Part shown: positions 33,960 to 42,252 of the stretch, piece after piece
Layout: every line of letters begins with the position of its first letter
Numbering within the stretch: the first letter of the stretch is position 1
Source: CAG-632 sp963626805
GTDB lineage: Bacteria; Bacillota; Clostridia; Lachnospirales; Lachnospiraceae
Length of the DNA stretch: 64,000 nt
Direction: 5' to 3'
Assembly: GCA_963626805.1 (NCBI GenBank)
Contig: CAVFXS010000039.1
Location: forward strand, 1-64,000
Translations under genes and position numbers: made by a program
The notes under the pieces: model-generated
Database searches by the model: none
What the model was told of the DNA's origin: nothing
The model's input: the letters and a program-made list of their open reading frames with translations, nothing else

Positions 33960-35060
33960 TTACCGGAATACTTCCATGCCTTCCAACAGGACGGTTCCGG
34001 TAATTCCCATCTGTTCTACTGCCTGTTCCTGATCCACATTGGCCTCAAACCGGTGAACAGTCTCATACGGAGTTCCTTCCCCGACACCATGTGCCTCTAT
34101 GCAGAGAAATCCCATAACCGCCAGCAATATACCGGCCAGTCCCATTAATATCCGGTTCATCCAGCCGGCTCTGCGTAACGGAAGCAGTTTCCTTCCAAAG
34201 ATTCCGAAAAGGATCACCGGTACAAACATAAGTACCATCCATACCATATCCGCACCCGTACTTTCCAGTGCCGGAACGATGTTCTTCAGCACCTGTAACG
34301 GATATCCGATATCCATATTTAATAATGCATAGCTTTCATTCCAGCTATGACTGATAATCTGAAAATCAAACCAGCCGCAGCCAAGAATCAACAGAACCAT
34401 ACATACTATATGATTCACCTTCTCCGGCAGCCAGGATACTGCCAGTACGATGATACATCCGGCTGCTGCCGCAAAGGCCGCACTCTGAAATACATTGGTA
34501 TCCATTGTATCATATACTGCCAGATGAAGAATCACTTCCATGTAGATCATAGTCAGTGCTGCATAACATACCGTGCCCCAGACAGAATCCCGCAATACTT
34601 CCATCGGTCCCGTCTGCCTGTGAGCCGCTTCCTCTGCTGCCTGCCTTGCTTCCTCTGCTGCCTGCTGCCGCGCCTGTGCTTCCTCTGCCGCCACTGCCTG
34701 CCTTGCTGCTTCCTCTACCTGCTGCCGCGCCTGTGCTTCCTCTACCTGCTGCCGCGCCTGTGCTTCCTCTGCCGCTGCTGCCTGCCTTGCTGCTTCTTCC
34801 GCCTGCTGCCGCGCCTGTGCTTCCACAGCCGCCTGCCTTGCTTCCTCTTCCGCCTCCTGACGCGCCCGCTCTGCTGCTTCTGCAGCTGCACGCTTTCTGT
34901 CTTCTTCCGCCTGCTTACGGGCTGCCTCCGCAGTCTCTGCCTGTTTCCGCGCCTGCTCCTCTGCAGGCGTTTCATACAGGTTCAGATTCACATCTGAAAG
35001 CAATTCATCCGCCTCGGCCAATAACCGATTCAATTCTTTATCATGATAACTGTTTCTCAT
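33960..35060 (-). CDS. coiled-coil protein with LtaS-like membrane domain, no sulfatase
   Basis: A 366-residue protein in two parts. Residues about 30-155 are an Ala/Gln/Glu/Arg-rich coiled coil with units like EEAQARQQ. Residues about 160-330 carry roughly five membrane helices. The membrane part and its tail (VHRFEANVDQEQAVEQMG) follow the layout of the N-terminal membrane domain of lipoteichoic-acid synthases. The catalytic sulfatase-like domain is absent: the frame stops at 33960 and the LysR gene begins on the other strand. I start at ATG 35060; a TTG two codons earlier is possible and the ribosome site is weak. It lies 24 nt after purL in the same operon. The function is unknown. Confidence 0.72.
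   Translation of the reverse strand: MRNSYHDKELNRLLAEADELLSDVNLNLYETPAEEQARKQAETAEAARKQAEEDRKRAAAEAAERARQEAEEEARQAAVEAQARQQAEEAARQAAAAEEAQARQQVEEAQARQQVEEAARQAVAAEEAQARQQAAEEARQAAEEAAHRQTGPMEVLRDSVWGTVCYAALTMIYMEVILHLAVYDTMDTNVFQSAAFAAAAGCIIVLAVSWLPEKVNHIVCMVLLILGCGWFDFQIISHSWNESYALLNMDIGYPLQVLKNIVPALESTGADMVWMVLMFVPVILFGIFGRKLLPLRRAGWMNRILMGLAGILLAVMGFLCIEAHGVGEGTPYETVHRFEANVDQEQAVEQMGITGTVLLEGMEVFR
34627..34960 (-). repeat. coding repeat region, Ala/Gln/Glu coiled coil
   Basis: Imperfect tandem repeats of about 24 and 33 nt (cores such as CTGCCGCGCCTGTGCTTCC) encode the coiled coil of the LtaS-like protein. Such DNA is prone to length change between strains. The opposite strand reads open for 178 codons by composition only. 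Confidence 0.75.
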
Positions 35061-35084
35061 ATGCAATCTGCTTTAATTGTTGTT

Positions 35085-38000
35085 TTACTTGAAGTATTCA
35101 ACACCAGCCTCAAAGATATGCTGATTCTGATCTCCGTAAATATTGACTGCTACCGAATCACCACGACGCTCGGAATGTGCCATCTTACCAAGCACACGAC
35201 CATCCGGTGAAGTAATTCCTTCGATTGCGGCATAGGAACCATTAATATTAAAGTCCTCTACCATGGTTGGGTTGCCGTTCACGTCTACATACTGGGTTGC
35301 TACCTGACCATTTGCAAATAACTTATCAATCCATTCCTTGTTAGCTACAAAACGACCCTCTCCGTGAGACGCCGGAATTACATATACACCACCTAATTCT
35401 GCTTTCCGCAGCCATGGCGACTTATTGGTTACTACCTTTGTATAAACCATCTTAGACTGATGACGTCCGATGCTGTTCATTGTCAATGTCGGTGAATCTG
35501 CCTGCTGCGGACGGATCTCACCATAAGGAACCAGCCCTAATTTGATCACAGCCTGGAAACCGTTACAGATACCCAGTGCCAGACCATCCCGCTCATTTAA
35601 CAGCTTCATAACCTCTTCCTTGATCTTCTCATTCCGGAATGCGGTTGCGATAAACTTACCGGAACCATCCGGTTCATCACCGGCTGAGAATCCACCCGGG
35701 AACATAATGATCTGTGCCTTCTTGATCTCCTTCTTAAAGAGCTCTACGGAATCACGGATACCCTGTGCATCCAGATTCTTAAATACAACGGTAGAAACCT
35801 CTGCTCCGGCAGCCTCAAATGCCTTTGCGGAATCGTATTCGCAGTTTGTACCAGGGAATACCGGAATAAATACCTTCGGCTTTGCTACCTTATGCTTGCA
35901 TACATAGATAGAATCTGCCTGGAACAGCTCACTCTTAACCGGCTTCTGCTCTACATCCGACTGTGTCGGGAATACATCCTCCAGAGTGCCGGTCCATGCT
36001 TTCAATGCCTCCTCCATGCTGATCACTACATCACCATAGATAAATTCAGGCTCTGCAACTACCTGACCAATCACGGTGCAAGGTACACCAAGTGTCTTCA
36101 CCTGCTCCGGTGCCACTTCCAGAATAATGGAACCATATTCCTTTGCCAGTAATGCTTCCTTCGATAAACCTTCCAGCTTCACACCCAGCTTGTTACCGAA
36201 TGCCATCTTGCTGACAGCCTCCAGCACACCGCCAAATCCTACTGCATAGGAAGCCAGAATCTTTCCTGCCTGAATTGCTTTATATAAATCGTCATATAAC
36301 TTCAAAACATATGCATAATCCGGTCTGTCGTACTCATCCTTCTTAATATCAATCTTAACCAGAATATCACCGGCATTCTTTAACTCCGGTGTTACCACGT
36401 TCTTGGAGCTTGCTACATCAACCGCAAAGGATACCAGTGTCGGTGGTACATCAATCTCGTTAAAGGATCCTGACATACTGTCCTTACCACCGATGGAAGG
36501 AAGTCCCAGTCCAACCTGTGCATCATATGCACCAAGCAGTGCAGCCATTGGCTTGCCCCAACGCTCCGGCTTCTCACCCAGTCTTTCAAAATATTCCTGG
36601 AATGTGAAACGGATCTTGGATACATCACCACCGGATGCTGCAATCTTTGCTACCGAATGGATCACTGCATAGATTGCTCCATGATATGGGCTCCAGCTGG
36701 AAAGGTAGGGATCAAAACCATAGCTCATCATAGTAATGGTATCGGTCTTTCCCTTCAGTACCGGAAGCTTTGCGATCATTGTCTGTGTCGGTGTCAGCTG
36801 ATACAGACCACCATATGGCATTGTTACGGTACCGGCTCCGATCGAGCTGTCGAACATCTCAACCAGTCCCTTCTGGGAGCAGACATTCAGGTCTGCAAGG
36901 GTCTTTAACCAGGTTTCCTTTACATCTGTCACTTCCGGAATCTGTTCGAAATAATTGTCCTTCTTCTCCGGCATATCAACGGTTACATTTGTCTCCTGAT
37001 GTGCACCGTTTGTATTTAAGAATGCACGCGAAAGATTTACGATCTCTTTGCCTCTCCAGTTCAGTACCAGACGAGGCTCTTCGGTAACCTCTGCTACTAC
37101 GATTGCCTCCAGATTCTCCTCTGCGGCATACTCTAACATCTGCTTTACATCTTTTTTATCTACAACAACAGCCATACGTTCCTGAGATTCTGAGATTGCC
37201 AGTTCGGTTCCATCCAGACCGGCGTACTTCTTTGGAACCAGATCCAGATTCACACGTAAGCCGTCTGCCAGCTCACCGATAGCAACGGATACACCGCCCG
37301 CACCGAAATCATTACACTTCTTGATCAGATGCGCTACCTCTTCCCGACGGAACAGTCTCTGAATCTTACGCTCGGTAGGCGCATTACCCTTCTGAACCTC
37401 TGCGCCGCAGGTGTCCAGGGACTCTACGGTATGTGCCTTGGAGGATCCGGTTGCTCCGCCACAGCCATCACGTCCTGTACGACCGCCTAGCAGAATGATC
37501 TGATCTCCCGGATCGGAATTCTCACGGATAACACAGCGTCTGGGTGCTGCACCCATAACGGCTCCGATCTCCATACGCTTTGCAACATAATCCGGATGAT
37601 AGATCTCATTTACAAGACCGGTTGCCAGACCGATCTGGTTACCATAGGAACTGTAGCCCTGTGCTGCTCCGGTCACGATCTTTCTCTGCGGAAGCTTGCC
37701 CTTCATGGTCTCAGACAGTGGACGGGTCGGATCTGCCGCACCGGTCACACGCATTGCCTGATATACATAAGAACGTCCTGACAATGGATCACGGATCGCT
37801 CCACCCAGACAGGTTGCAGCGCCACCGAATGGCTCAATCTCTGTCGGATGATTATGGGTCTCATTCTTAAAGCTTACCAGCCACTCCTCTGTCGTTCCGT
37901 CAATCTCTACCGGTACAACGATGCTGCAGGCATTGATCTCATCGGATTCTTCCTGATCTGCCAGCTTTCCTTCTGCCTTTAATTTCTTCATACCCATTAA

Positions 38001-38834
38001 TGCGATATCCATCAGGCAGATAAACTTGTCATCCCTTCCCTTATACAACACCTCTCTTACCGCTTCATACTCCTGGAAGCTCTGCTCGATCGGTGCTTTA
38101 TAATAACCATCTTTAAAGTTGATATTCTTAAGCTCTGTTGAGAATGTAGTATGACGGCAGTGATCGGACCAGTAAGTATCCAGAACCCGGATTTCCGTCA
38201 TGGATGGATCCCGATGCTCCTCATTCTTAAAATAATTCTGAATGTGCAGGAAATCCTTAAAGGTCATTGCCAATCCCAGAGAATCATACAGCTCCCGCAG
38301 TGCCTGTTCCTTCATGGTCTGGAAGCCGTCAAAAATCTTAACATCTGCCGGATCCTCAAATACGGTTACCAGTGTTTCCGGCTTTACAGAAGAAGCTTCT
38401 CTGGAATCCACCGGATTGATACAATGGCTCTTAATCCGTTCCATCTGCTCCGCATCTACAGTTCCTTCAATTATATAAGTCGTAGCCGAACGAATCACCG
38501 GTTCTTCATTCTCATTCAGCAGCTTTACACACTGCTCTGCAGAGTCTGCACGCTGATCAAACTGTCCCGGCAGATATTCAACACTGAATACCTGATCTGT
38601 GTCATTCTTATCAAATGCTTCCTCATAAAGGATATCTACCGGTGGTTCTGAGAATACTGTACCCAATGCTTTCTGATAGGTATCATCGGAAAGATTCTCT
38701 ATATCATAGCGAACCAGTACCCGTACGCCGTCAACCGGAATGCCCAGATAATTCTTAATCTCATCCAGAAGTTCTCCGGCCTTTACTGCATAATCCTTTT
38801 TCTTCTCCACATAGATTCGTTTTACTTTGCTCAT
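35085..38834 (-). CDS. purL: phosphoribosylformylglycinamidine synthase, single chain
   Basis: Fourth step of purine synthesis, using glutamine and ATP to convert FGAR to FGAM. The single chain of 1249 residues fuses an N-terminal PurS-like region, two AIRS-type synthetase halves (HDYWSDHCRHTTF-type region DTYWSDHCRHTTF, then KNETHNHPTEIEPFGGAATC) and a C-terminal class I glutaminase with the nucleophile in GICNGFQAVIKLG and PGGFSAGDEPDGSG. I use ATG 38834, with GGAGG 6 nt upstream, instead of the longer frame to 38846. It lies 31 nt after the M14 pseudoenzyme gene and likely shares its message. Confidence 0.96.
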   Translation of the reverse strand: MSKVKRIYVEKKKDYAVKAGELLDEIKNYLGIPVDGVRVLVRYDIENLSDDTYQKALGTVFSEPPVDILYEEAFDKNDTDQVFSVEYLPGQFDQRADSAEQCVKLLNENEEPVIRSATTYIIEGTVDAEQMERIKSHCINPVDSREASSVKPETLVTVFEDPADVKIFDGFQTMKEQALRELYDSLGLAMTFKDFLHIQNYFKNEEHRDPSMTEIRVLDTYWSDHCRHTTFSTELKNINFKDGYYKAPIEQSFQEYEAVREVLYKGRDDKFICLMDIALMGMKKLKAEGKLADQEESDEINACSIVVPVEIDGTTEEWLVSFKNETHNHPTEIEPFGGAATCLGGAIRDPLSGRSYVYQAMRVTGAADPTRPLSETMKGKLPQRKIVTGAAQGYSSYGNQIGLATGLVNEIYHPDYVAKRMEIGAVMGAAPRRCVIRENSDPGDQIILLGGRTGRDGCGGATGSSKAHTVESLDTCGAEVQKGNAPTERKIQRLFRREEVAHLIKKCNDFGAGGVSVAIGELADGLRVNLDLVPKKYAGLDGTELAISESQERMAVVVDKKDVKQMLEYAAEENLEAIVVAEVTEEPRLVLNWRGKEIVNLSRAFLNTNGAHQETNVTVDMPEKKDNYFEQIPEVTDVKETWLKTLADLNVCSQKGLVEMFDSSIGAGTVTMPYGGLYQLTPTQTMIAKLPVLKGKTDTITMMSYGFDPYLSSWSPYHGAIYAVIHSVAKIAASGGDVSKIRFTFQEYFERLGEKPERWGKPMAALLGAYDAQVGLGLPSIGGKDSMSGSFNEIDVPPTLVSFAVDVASSKNVVTPELKNAGDILVKIDIKKDEYDRPDYAYVLKLYDDLYKAIQAGKILASYAVGFGGVLEAVSKMAFGNKLGVKLEGLSKEALLAKEYGSIILEVAPEQVKTLGVPCTVIGQVVAEPEFIYGDVVISMEEALKAWTGTLEDVFPTQSDVEQKPVKSELFQADSIYVCKHKVAKPKVFIPVFPGTNCEYDSAKAFEAAGAEVSTVVFKNLDAQGIRDSVELFKKEIKKAQIIMFPGGFSAGDEPDGSGKFIATAFRNEKIKEEVMKLLNERDGLALGICNGFQAVIKLGLVPYGEIRPQQADSPTLTMNSIGRHQSKMVYTKVVTNKSPWLRKAELGGVYVIPASHGEGRFVANKEWIDKLFANGQVATQYVDVNGNPTMVEDFNINGSYAAIEGITSPDGRVLGKMAHSERRGDSVAVNIYGDQNQHIFEAGVEYFK

Positions 38835-38865
38835 AATGACCTCCATTTTATCTGTTCACAGTAAT

Positions 38866-39801
38866 TTACTCGTGAATCTTCTTTATCATTTTAAATGCAA
38901 CCGAGTTCTGAAAGACCATTGGCTGACACTGACGGTAAAAGATAATACCATCTGTCGGTGCAACAAGCCGTGAGATAACATCTCCTCGGAAAGAGTCTAC
39001 AATATCCGCAAGAAGCTGTCCGCGGACCACTTCCGTATTCGTCGAGATCGTCGGTCGGAAAAATCCCGGCATATCTGCCCGAATCGACAGCAGCTCATCC
39101 TCTTCCACAACAGTCGAAATATACCCACCATGACAGTTATACCGTATGATACCCATACGCGTCAAGAAGCGAAGTACAGAAGATACTCCCTGTCTGGCAC
39201 GTTCCTCATCAATTTCTGCAGTTGTTCCGGTATATACGGAGAATGCACTGGTACCGCCCTTCTGCCAGTTATAGTTCAGGGTCGTTGCATCAAAGGCACG
39301 CTCCGATGCGGTCAGCACATACGGCATTCCAAACAGATTGGCAAGGCTCGTATTCTGAACCCCTTCCTCTGTCAGTCTTACATGCGGAATGAACTCTCCA
39401 TCCAGATAAAAGCTGGCAAACTGTATTCCATACCGGTATCCCTTGACCCGTTCCAGAATCGCAGCCGCGATCCGGCTGGTTGCCGGGCCATCCTTATTAC
39501 CCGGAAATGACCGATTGATATCGGTGCTGTCCGATACCCAGTATTTCTTTCCGACATTTATGGAATTATGATTTAACGACGGGATCACCAGTATCTCCTT
39601 GTTCGTCACGATTGCACCCTTCGCCTCCAGCTGTTCCAGCTTCAGGATCAGCTGTGAACACATATAGAGCTGCTGGAACTCATTGCCTCGCATGGCTCCG
39701 ATAATACAGGCCGACTTCTCGCCATGTCCGAACCGATATCCCGTAATGGTATATTCGCCACGAAATGCGGTATTCATATTAAATATGATTTCTTTATTCA
39801 T
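38866..39801 (-). CDS. M14 aspartoacylase-like protein, probable pseudoenzyme
   Basis: Member of the succinylglutamate desuccinylase/aspartoacylase (AstE/AspA) group of M14 zinc peptidases, 311 residues, lying in tandem with a second copy. The fold markers are kept (DINRSFPGNKDGPATS, EFIPHVRL, and a C-terminal beta domain). The zinc ligand His is replaced by Arg38 (GAMRGNEF), the second zinc His by Ala129 (GIQFASFY), and the catalytic Glu by Thr191. These lie opposite His42, His129 and Glu191 of the neighbour. It therefore should not bind zinc in the usual way and may be a regulatory or partner subunit. I start at ATG 39801 (GGAGG upstream), overlapping the neighbour by 8 nt. Confidence 0.85.
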   Translation of the reverse strand: MNKEIIFNMNTAFRGEYTITGYRFGHGEKSACIIGAMRGNEFQQLYMCSQLILKLEQLEAKGAIVTNKEILVIPSLNHNSINVGKKYWVSDSTDINRSFPGNKDGPATSRIAAAILERVKGYRYGIQFASFYLDGEFIPHVRLTEEGVQNTSLANLFGMPYVLTASERAFDATTLNYNWQKGGTSAFSVYTGTTAEIDEERARQGVSSVLRFLTRMGIIRYNCHGGYISTVVEEDELLSIRADMPGFFRPTISTNTEVVRGQLLADIVDSFRGDVISRLVAPTDGIIFYRQCQPMVFQNSVAFKMIKKIHE

Positions 39802-40732
39802 AGCCGCCTCCATATATACGGGCAATCAGTGCCCCTTCTTCTACCGCCGGATACTCCCGCAGGGTAAATACCAGACCATCACACGGTGCATAGATACGCT
39901 CCTCAACAGAGCCTGTGATCACATCTACGATCGTTCCGATCTTCTCGCCCTTTTTCACTTCCATGGAATGCTTGATGTTCGGTACAAATAATCCACTGCT
40001 TTCTGCATTTACAAAACGGACATCTCCATCTGTTGCAATGATCGGGCGGCGCGGTTCCGTCACCTCGCCCTGCCAGATTCCCATATGCTTCATCAGGGAA
40101 AAGATTCCGTCTACGATCTGCTCACAATACTCATAATCAATCCGCAGTGCTACTCCGGCCTCGATCACCATGGATTTCACACCGATCGCATTCAGGGCAT
40201 AGGCCAGACTCCCCGGCCGCACACTGGTAGACGGATGAATCCACACCAGCTCTGCATTTAACATCTTAGCGTACGGCATAACCGTTTCTATCACATCATC
40301 ATTTAACCGTACCTGCGGGATCTCCCGGATCAGGGAGTTGCTCGAATGAATATCCAGACACACATCCGCACCCGCCATATCCTTAATGATCCTTGAGGCT
40401 GCATGCTCTAAGATCGCACCGTCATCATCTCCCGGAAAGATCGTATTCATATCAATGTCCATCAACGGAAAATCTCTGGTCTGTGCGTCCAGTCCCAGCG
40501 GATTCATAGCAGGATAGACATCCACGATTCCGGTCAGATTATGAAATTCTTTCTTTATCCTGCGGATGATCTCATAGCAGATAAACTGCCCGCACAGCTC
40601 ATCTCCATGACTTCCGGATGCCAGACAGAGTCTCTTCTCTTTTCCGGTGCATTCATCCGGAGCCAGCCGGTTCTTCTTGATCCGCATGACCTCTTCTACC
40701 AGCATCTCTACGGAAACCACTGTATCTATCAT
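39794..40732 (-). CDS. M14 aspartoacylase/succinylglutamate desuccinylase-like enzyme
   Basis: Zinc-dependent deacylase-like protein of 312 residues. It has an intact metal site: His42 and Glu45 in SGSHGDELCGQ, His129 in CLDIHSSN, and catalytic Glu191 in MVIEAGVAL. Members cleave N-acyl amino acids or related amides; the substrate here is unknown. NTIFPGDDDGAI and REIPQVRL are conserved with the tandem copy downstream. A C-terminal beta-sandwich domain begins near residue 220. AAGGAAG lies about 10 nt before the ATG. The next gene overlaps it by 8 nt, and purL follows, so the three are likely one operon. Confidence 0.87.
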   Translation of the reverse strand: MIDTVVSVEMLVEEVMRIKKNRLAPDECTGKEKRLCLASGSHGDELCGQFICYEIIRRIKKEFHNLTGIVDVYPAMNPLGLDAQTRDFPLMDIDMNTIFPGDDDGAILEHAASRIIKDMAGADVCLDIHSSNSLIREIPQVRLNDDVIETVMPYAKMLNAELVWIHPSTSVRPGSLAYALNAIGVKSMVIEAGVALRIDYEYCEQIVDGIFSLMKHMGIWQGEVTEPRRPIIATDGDVRFVNAESSGLFVPNIKHSMEVKKGEKIGTIVDVITGSVEERIYAPCDGLVFTLREYPAVEEGALIARIYGGGYE

Positions 40733-40748
40733 ACTTTTATCACTTCCT

Positions 40749-40804
40749 TAAAAAAAGGCTGTCCCTGAATCCAGATTTCACGATCTGCTACTCAGGTCAG
40801 CCTT
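40749..40804 (-). terminator. intrinsic terminator of the CheX-CheY operon
   Basis: On the minus strand AAGGCTG and CAGCCTT (40755-40761 and 40798-40804) form the base of a hairpin, with CCTGA/TCAGG and AGAT/ATCT pairs inside. A run of seven T follows. It lies just downstream of cheY and just upstream of the M14 gene. Confidence 0.75.
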
Positions 40805-40814
40805 ATAGATTCTT

Positions 40815-41177
40815 TTATGCTCCCAGCACCTTCGCCAGCGTCTGTACCAGCTGTTCTCCATCGAAAGGCTTTGGAATAAATTCATCCGCACCACTCTGAA
40901 CAGCTTCTACCATCTTATTCTTCTGTCCAGCTGCGGTTACCATTACAACCTTTGACTCCGGATATGCTTCCTTGATCTTCTTCAGTCCGCCGATTCCGTC
41001 AAGCACCGGCATTGTAATATCCATTGTTACGATATCCGGCTGCAGTTCTACATACTTATCATATGCTTCCTGTCCGTTTGTTGCCTCACCGACAACTGTA
41101 TACCCAGCCTGTTCTAAAATACCTCTTAAAATTTTTCTGGATGTTCTTGAATCATCCACAATCAAAAAATTAGCCAT
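40815..41177 (-). CDS. CheY-like single-domain response regulator
   Basis: A stand-alone receiver domain of 120 residues with no output domain, like CheY. The acidic pair is D8-D9, the phosphorylation site D53 (VTMDITMPVLDG), the switch T81 (VMVTAAGQ) and K103 (FIPKPFDG). I start at ATG 41177; a start at 41189 lies right against the ribosome site and is rejected. It is the second gene of a two-gene operon with the CheX-like protein (35 nt gap). No histidine kinase, CheA or flagellar gene lies nearby, so the phosphate donor is unknown. Confidence 0.92.
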   Translation of the reverse strand: MANFLIVDDSRTSRKILRGILEQAGYTVVGEATNGQEAYDKYVELQPDIVTMDITMPVLDGIGGLKKIKEAYPESKVVMVTAAGQKNKMVEAVQSGADEFIPKPFDGEQLVQTLAKVLGA

Positions 41178-41212
41178 GATTAAATACATCTCCTATCTGT
41201 CTCTCAGTTCTT

Positions 41213-42109
41213 CTATATGATCTGCCATCTTGCTTCCAGGCAAATAATCAATACCAGCTTCTTACCGGAAATATAGATTGGCATCTCATACATAGGACCT
41301 TCTGTCTGAATCTTCTTCTGCTCTGTATGCATTACCGGTGGCAAAAGCTCCAGTTCAACATCTTCTTCTGAAAGCTTACTTGCATATAATCCATTATTAC
41401 AGTTCAGAAACTCACAGACAGCATCCAAAGCGTCCAGATCGATCTGTCCAAACTCCTCATGACCAAATACAGAAGCAACCTCCAATACTGCATCTGTCTC
41501 TCCTGCCATGCCTACAAAGAAATTGAAATCACCTTCTAATTCCTGACTTGCAATAAAATCCGCAGAATAGCTGTTAATCAGCATTACCTTCTCAAGGCGG
41601 ATATCCGTATCAATAAAACGATTGATGTTTCTCGCTATCAGTGCCATATAGTCCCTCATCACCGGTGGAATTGACACATCCTTTGTAAATACAGGTACAA
41701 TATTGTCAATATCACCGCTCTTGATTGCATCAAGATCCAATGCACTGAACCAATTGTCCTTTTTATACATCTTTAATTCTTTCTGAATGCCCTCCAGTGT
41801 CAGGTACCCATGCTCTGTCAGAGTCTGTACACAAAGCAGATACTGGTCGCCCTGCATCTTCAGCAGTGTCTCTACCTGTTCCTCTGTCATATAACCCTTC
41901 TCTACGGCAATATCACCAAATCTGCGATCCTGAATCTGCTGAAGCTGGTTTACCTCCTCAGCCTGTGCTTCTGTCATAATACCATTTACAACAGCAAGCA
42001 GACCAAGCTTCAGTCTGGAGCTTTTCATCTCCTGCAGCATCTCCTGATACTGCTGCTCTGTAAGAATCCCCTTATCCTGAAGATACTTTCCAAAATAAAT
42101 TCCAAACAT
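41213..42109 (-). CDS. CheX-like phosphatase with N-terminal GspE_N-like repeats
   Basis: A 298-residue protein. The C-terminal part (about 145-298) resembles CheX/CheC chemotaxis phosphatases and keeps the catalytic E-x-x-N motif as E233-F-L-N236, followed by the family-like GLYASKLSEEDVELELLPP. The N-terminal 115 residues contain about three helical repeats of the type FGxYLxxKGILTxxQ, RLGxLAVxxGxMTxxQ and GDIAVEKGYMTEEQ. These resemble the N-terminal domain of GspE/PilB ATPases. GGAGG lies 8 nt before ATG 42109; the longer frame to 42205 crosses the divergent promoters. The CheY gene follows, so it probably resets or binds that regulator. Confidence 0.82.
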   Translation of the reverse strand: MFGIYFGKYLQDKGILTEQQYQEMLQEMKSSRLKLGLLAVVNGIMTEAQAEEVNQLQQIQDRRFGDIAVEKGYMTEEQVETLLKMQGDQYLLCVQTLTEHGYLTLEGIQKELKMYKKDNWFSALDLDAIKSGDIDNIVPVFTKDVSIPPVMRDYMALIARNINRFIDTDIRLEKVMLINSYSADFIASQELEGDFNFFVGMAGETDAVLEVASVFGHEEFGQIDLDALDAVCEFLNCNNGLYASKLSEEDVELELLPPVMHTEQKKIQTEGPMYEMPIYISGKKLVLIICLEARWQII

Positions 42110-42151
42110 AACCCAATCCTCCAATACTGTGTAAGTACACGAATTATCTTT

Positions 42152-42180
42152 ATTATACATAACCATTCCTATAAAATCAA
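42152..42180 (-). promoter_or_regulatory. promoter of the CheX-CheY operon
   Basis: On the minus strand TTGATT (42175-42180), a 17-nt spacer and a perfect TATAAT (42152-42157). It is back to back with the promoter of the GGDEF-EAL gene; only 12 nt separate the two -35 elements. Confidence 0.7.
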
Positions 42181-42192
42181 GATGAGAAGTCA

Positions 42193-42221
42193 TTGAATAT
42201 TCCATACAAATTGCGTATAAT
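42193..42221 (+). promoter_or_regulatory. promoter of the GGDEF-EAL gene
   Basis: TTGAAT (42193-42198), a 17-nt spacer and a perfect TATAAT (42216-42221), about 30 nt before the start codon at 42253. It explains why the earlier in-frame TTG at 42193 is not a start. Confidence 0.78.
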
Positions 42222-42252
42222 AGAACTTAGTTTTAAGTGTAAGGAGATGCCT

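Noticed and set aside
33903..33960. Frameshifted sulfatase domain downstream of the LtaS-like gene
   Set aside because: The 36-nt gap and the convergent LysR gene leave no room for it and no sulfatase motifs were found.
34556..35092. A 178-codon plus-strand frame rich in Pro/Leu
   Set aside because: It is antisense to the Ala/Gln/Glu coiled-coil gene and is open only because of that composition.
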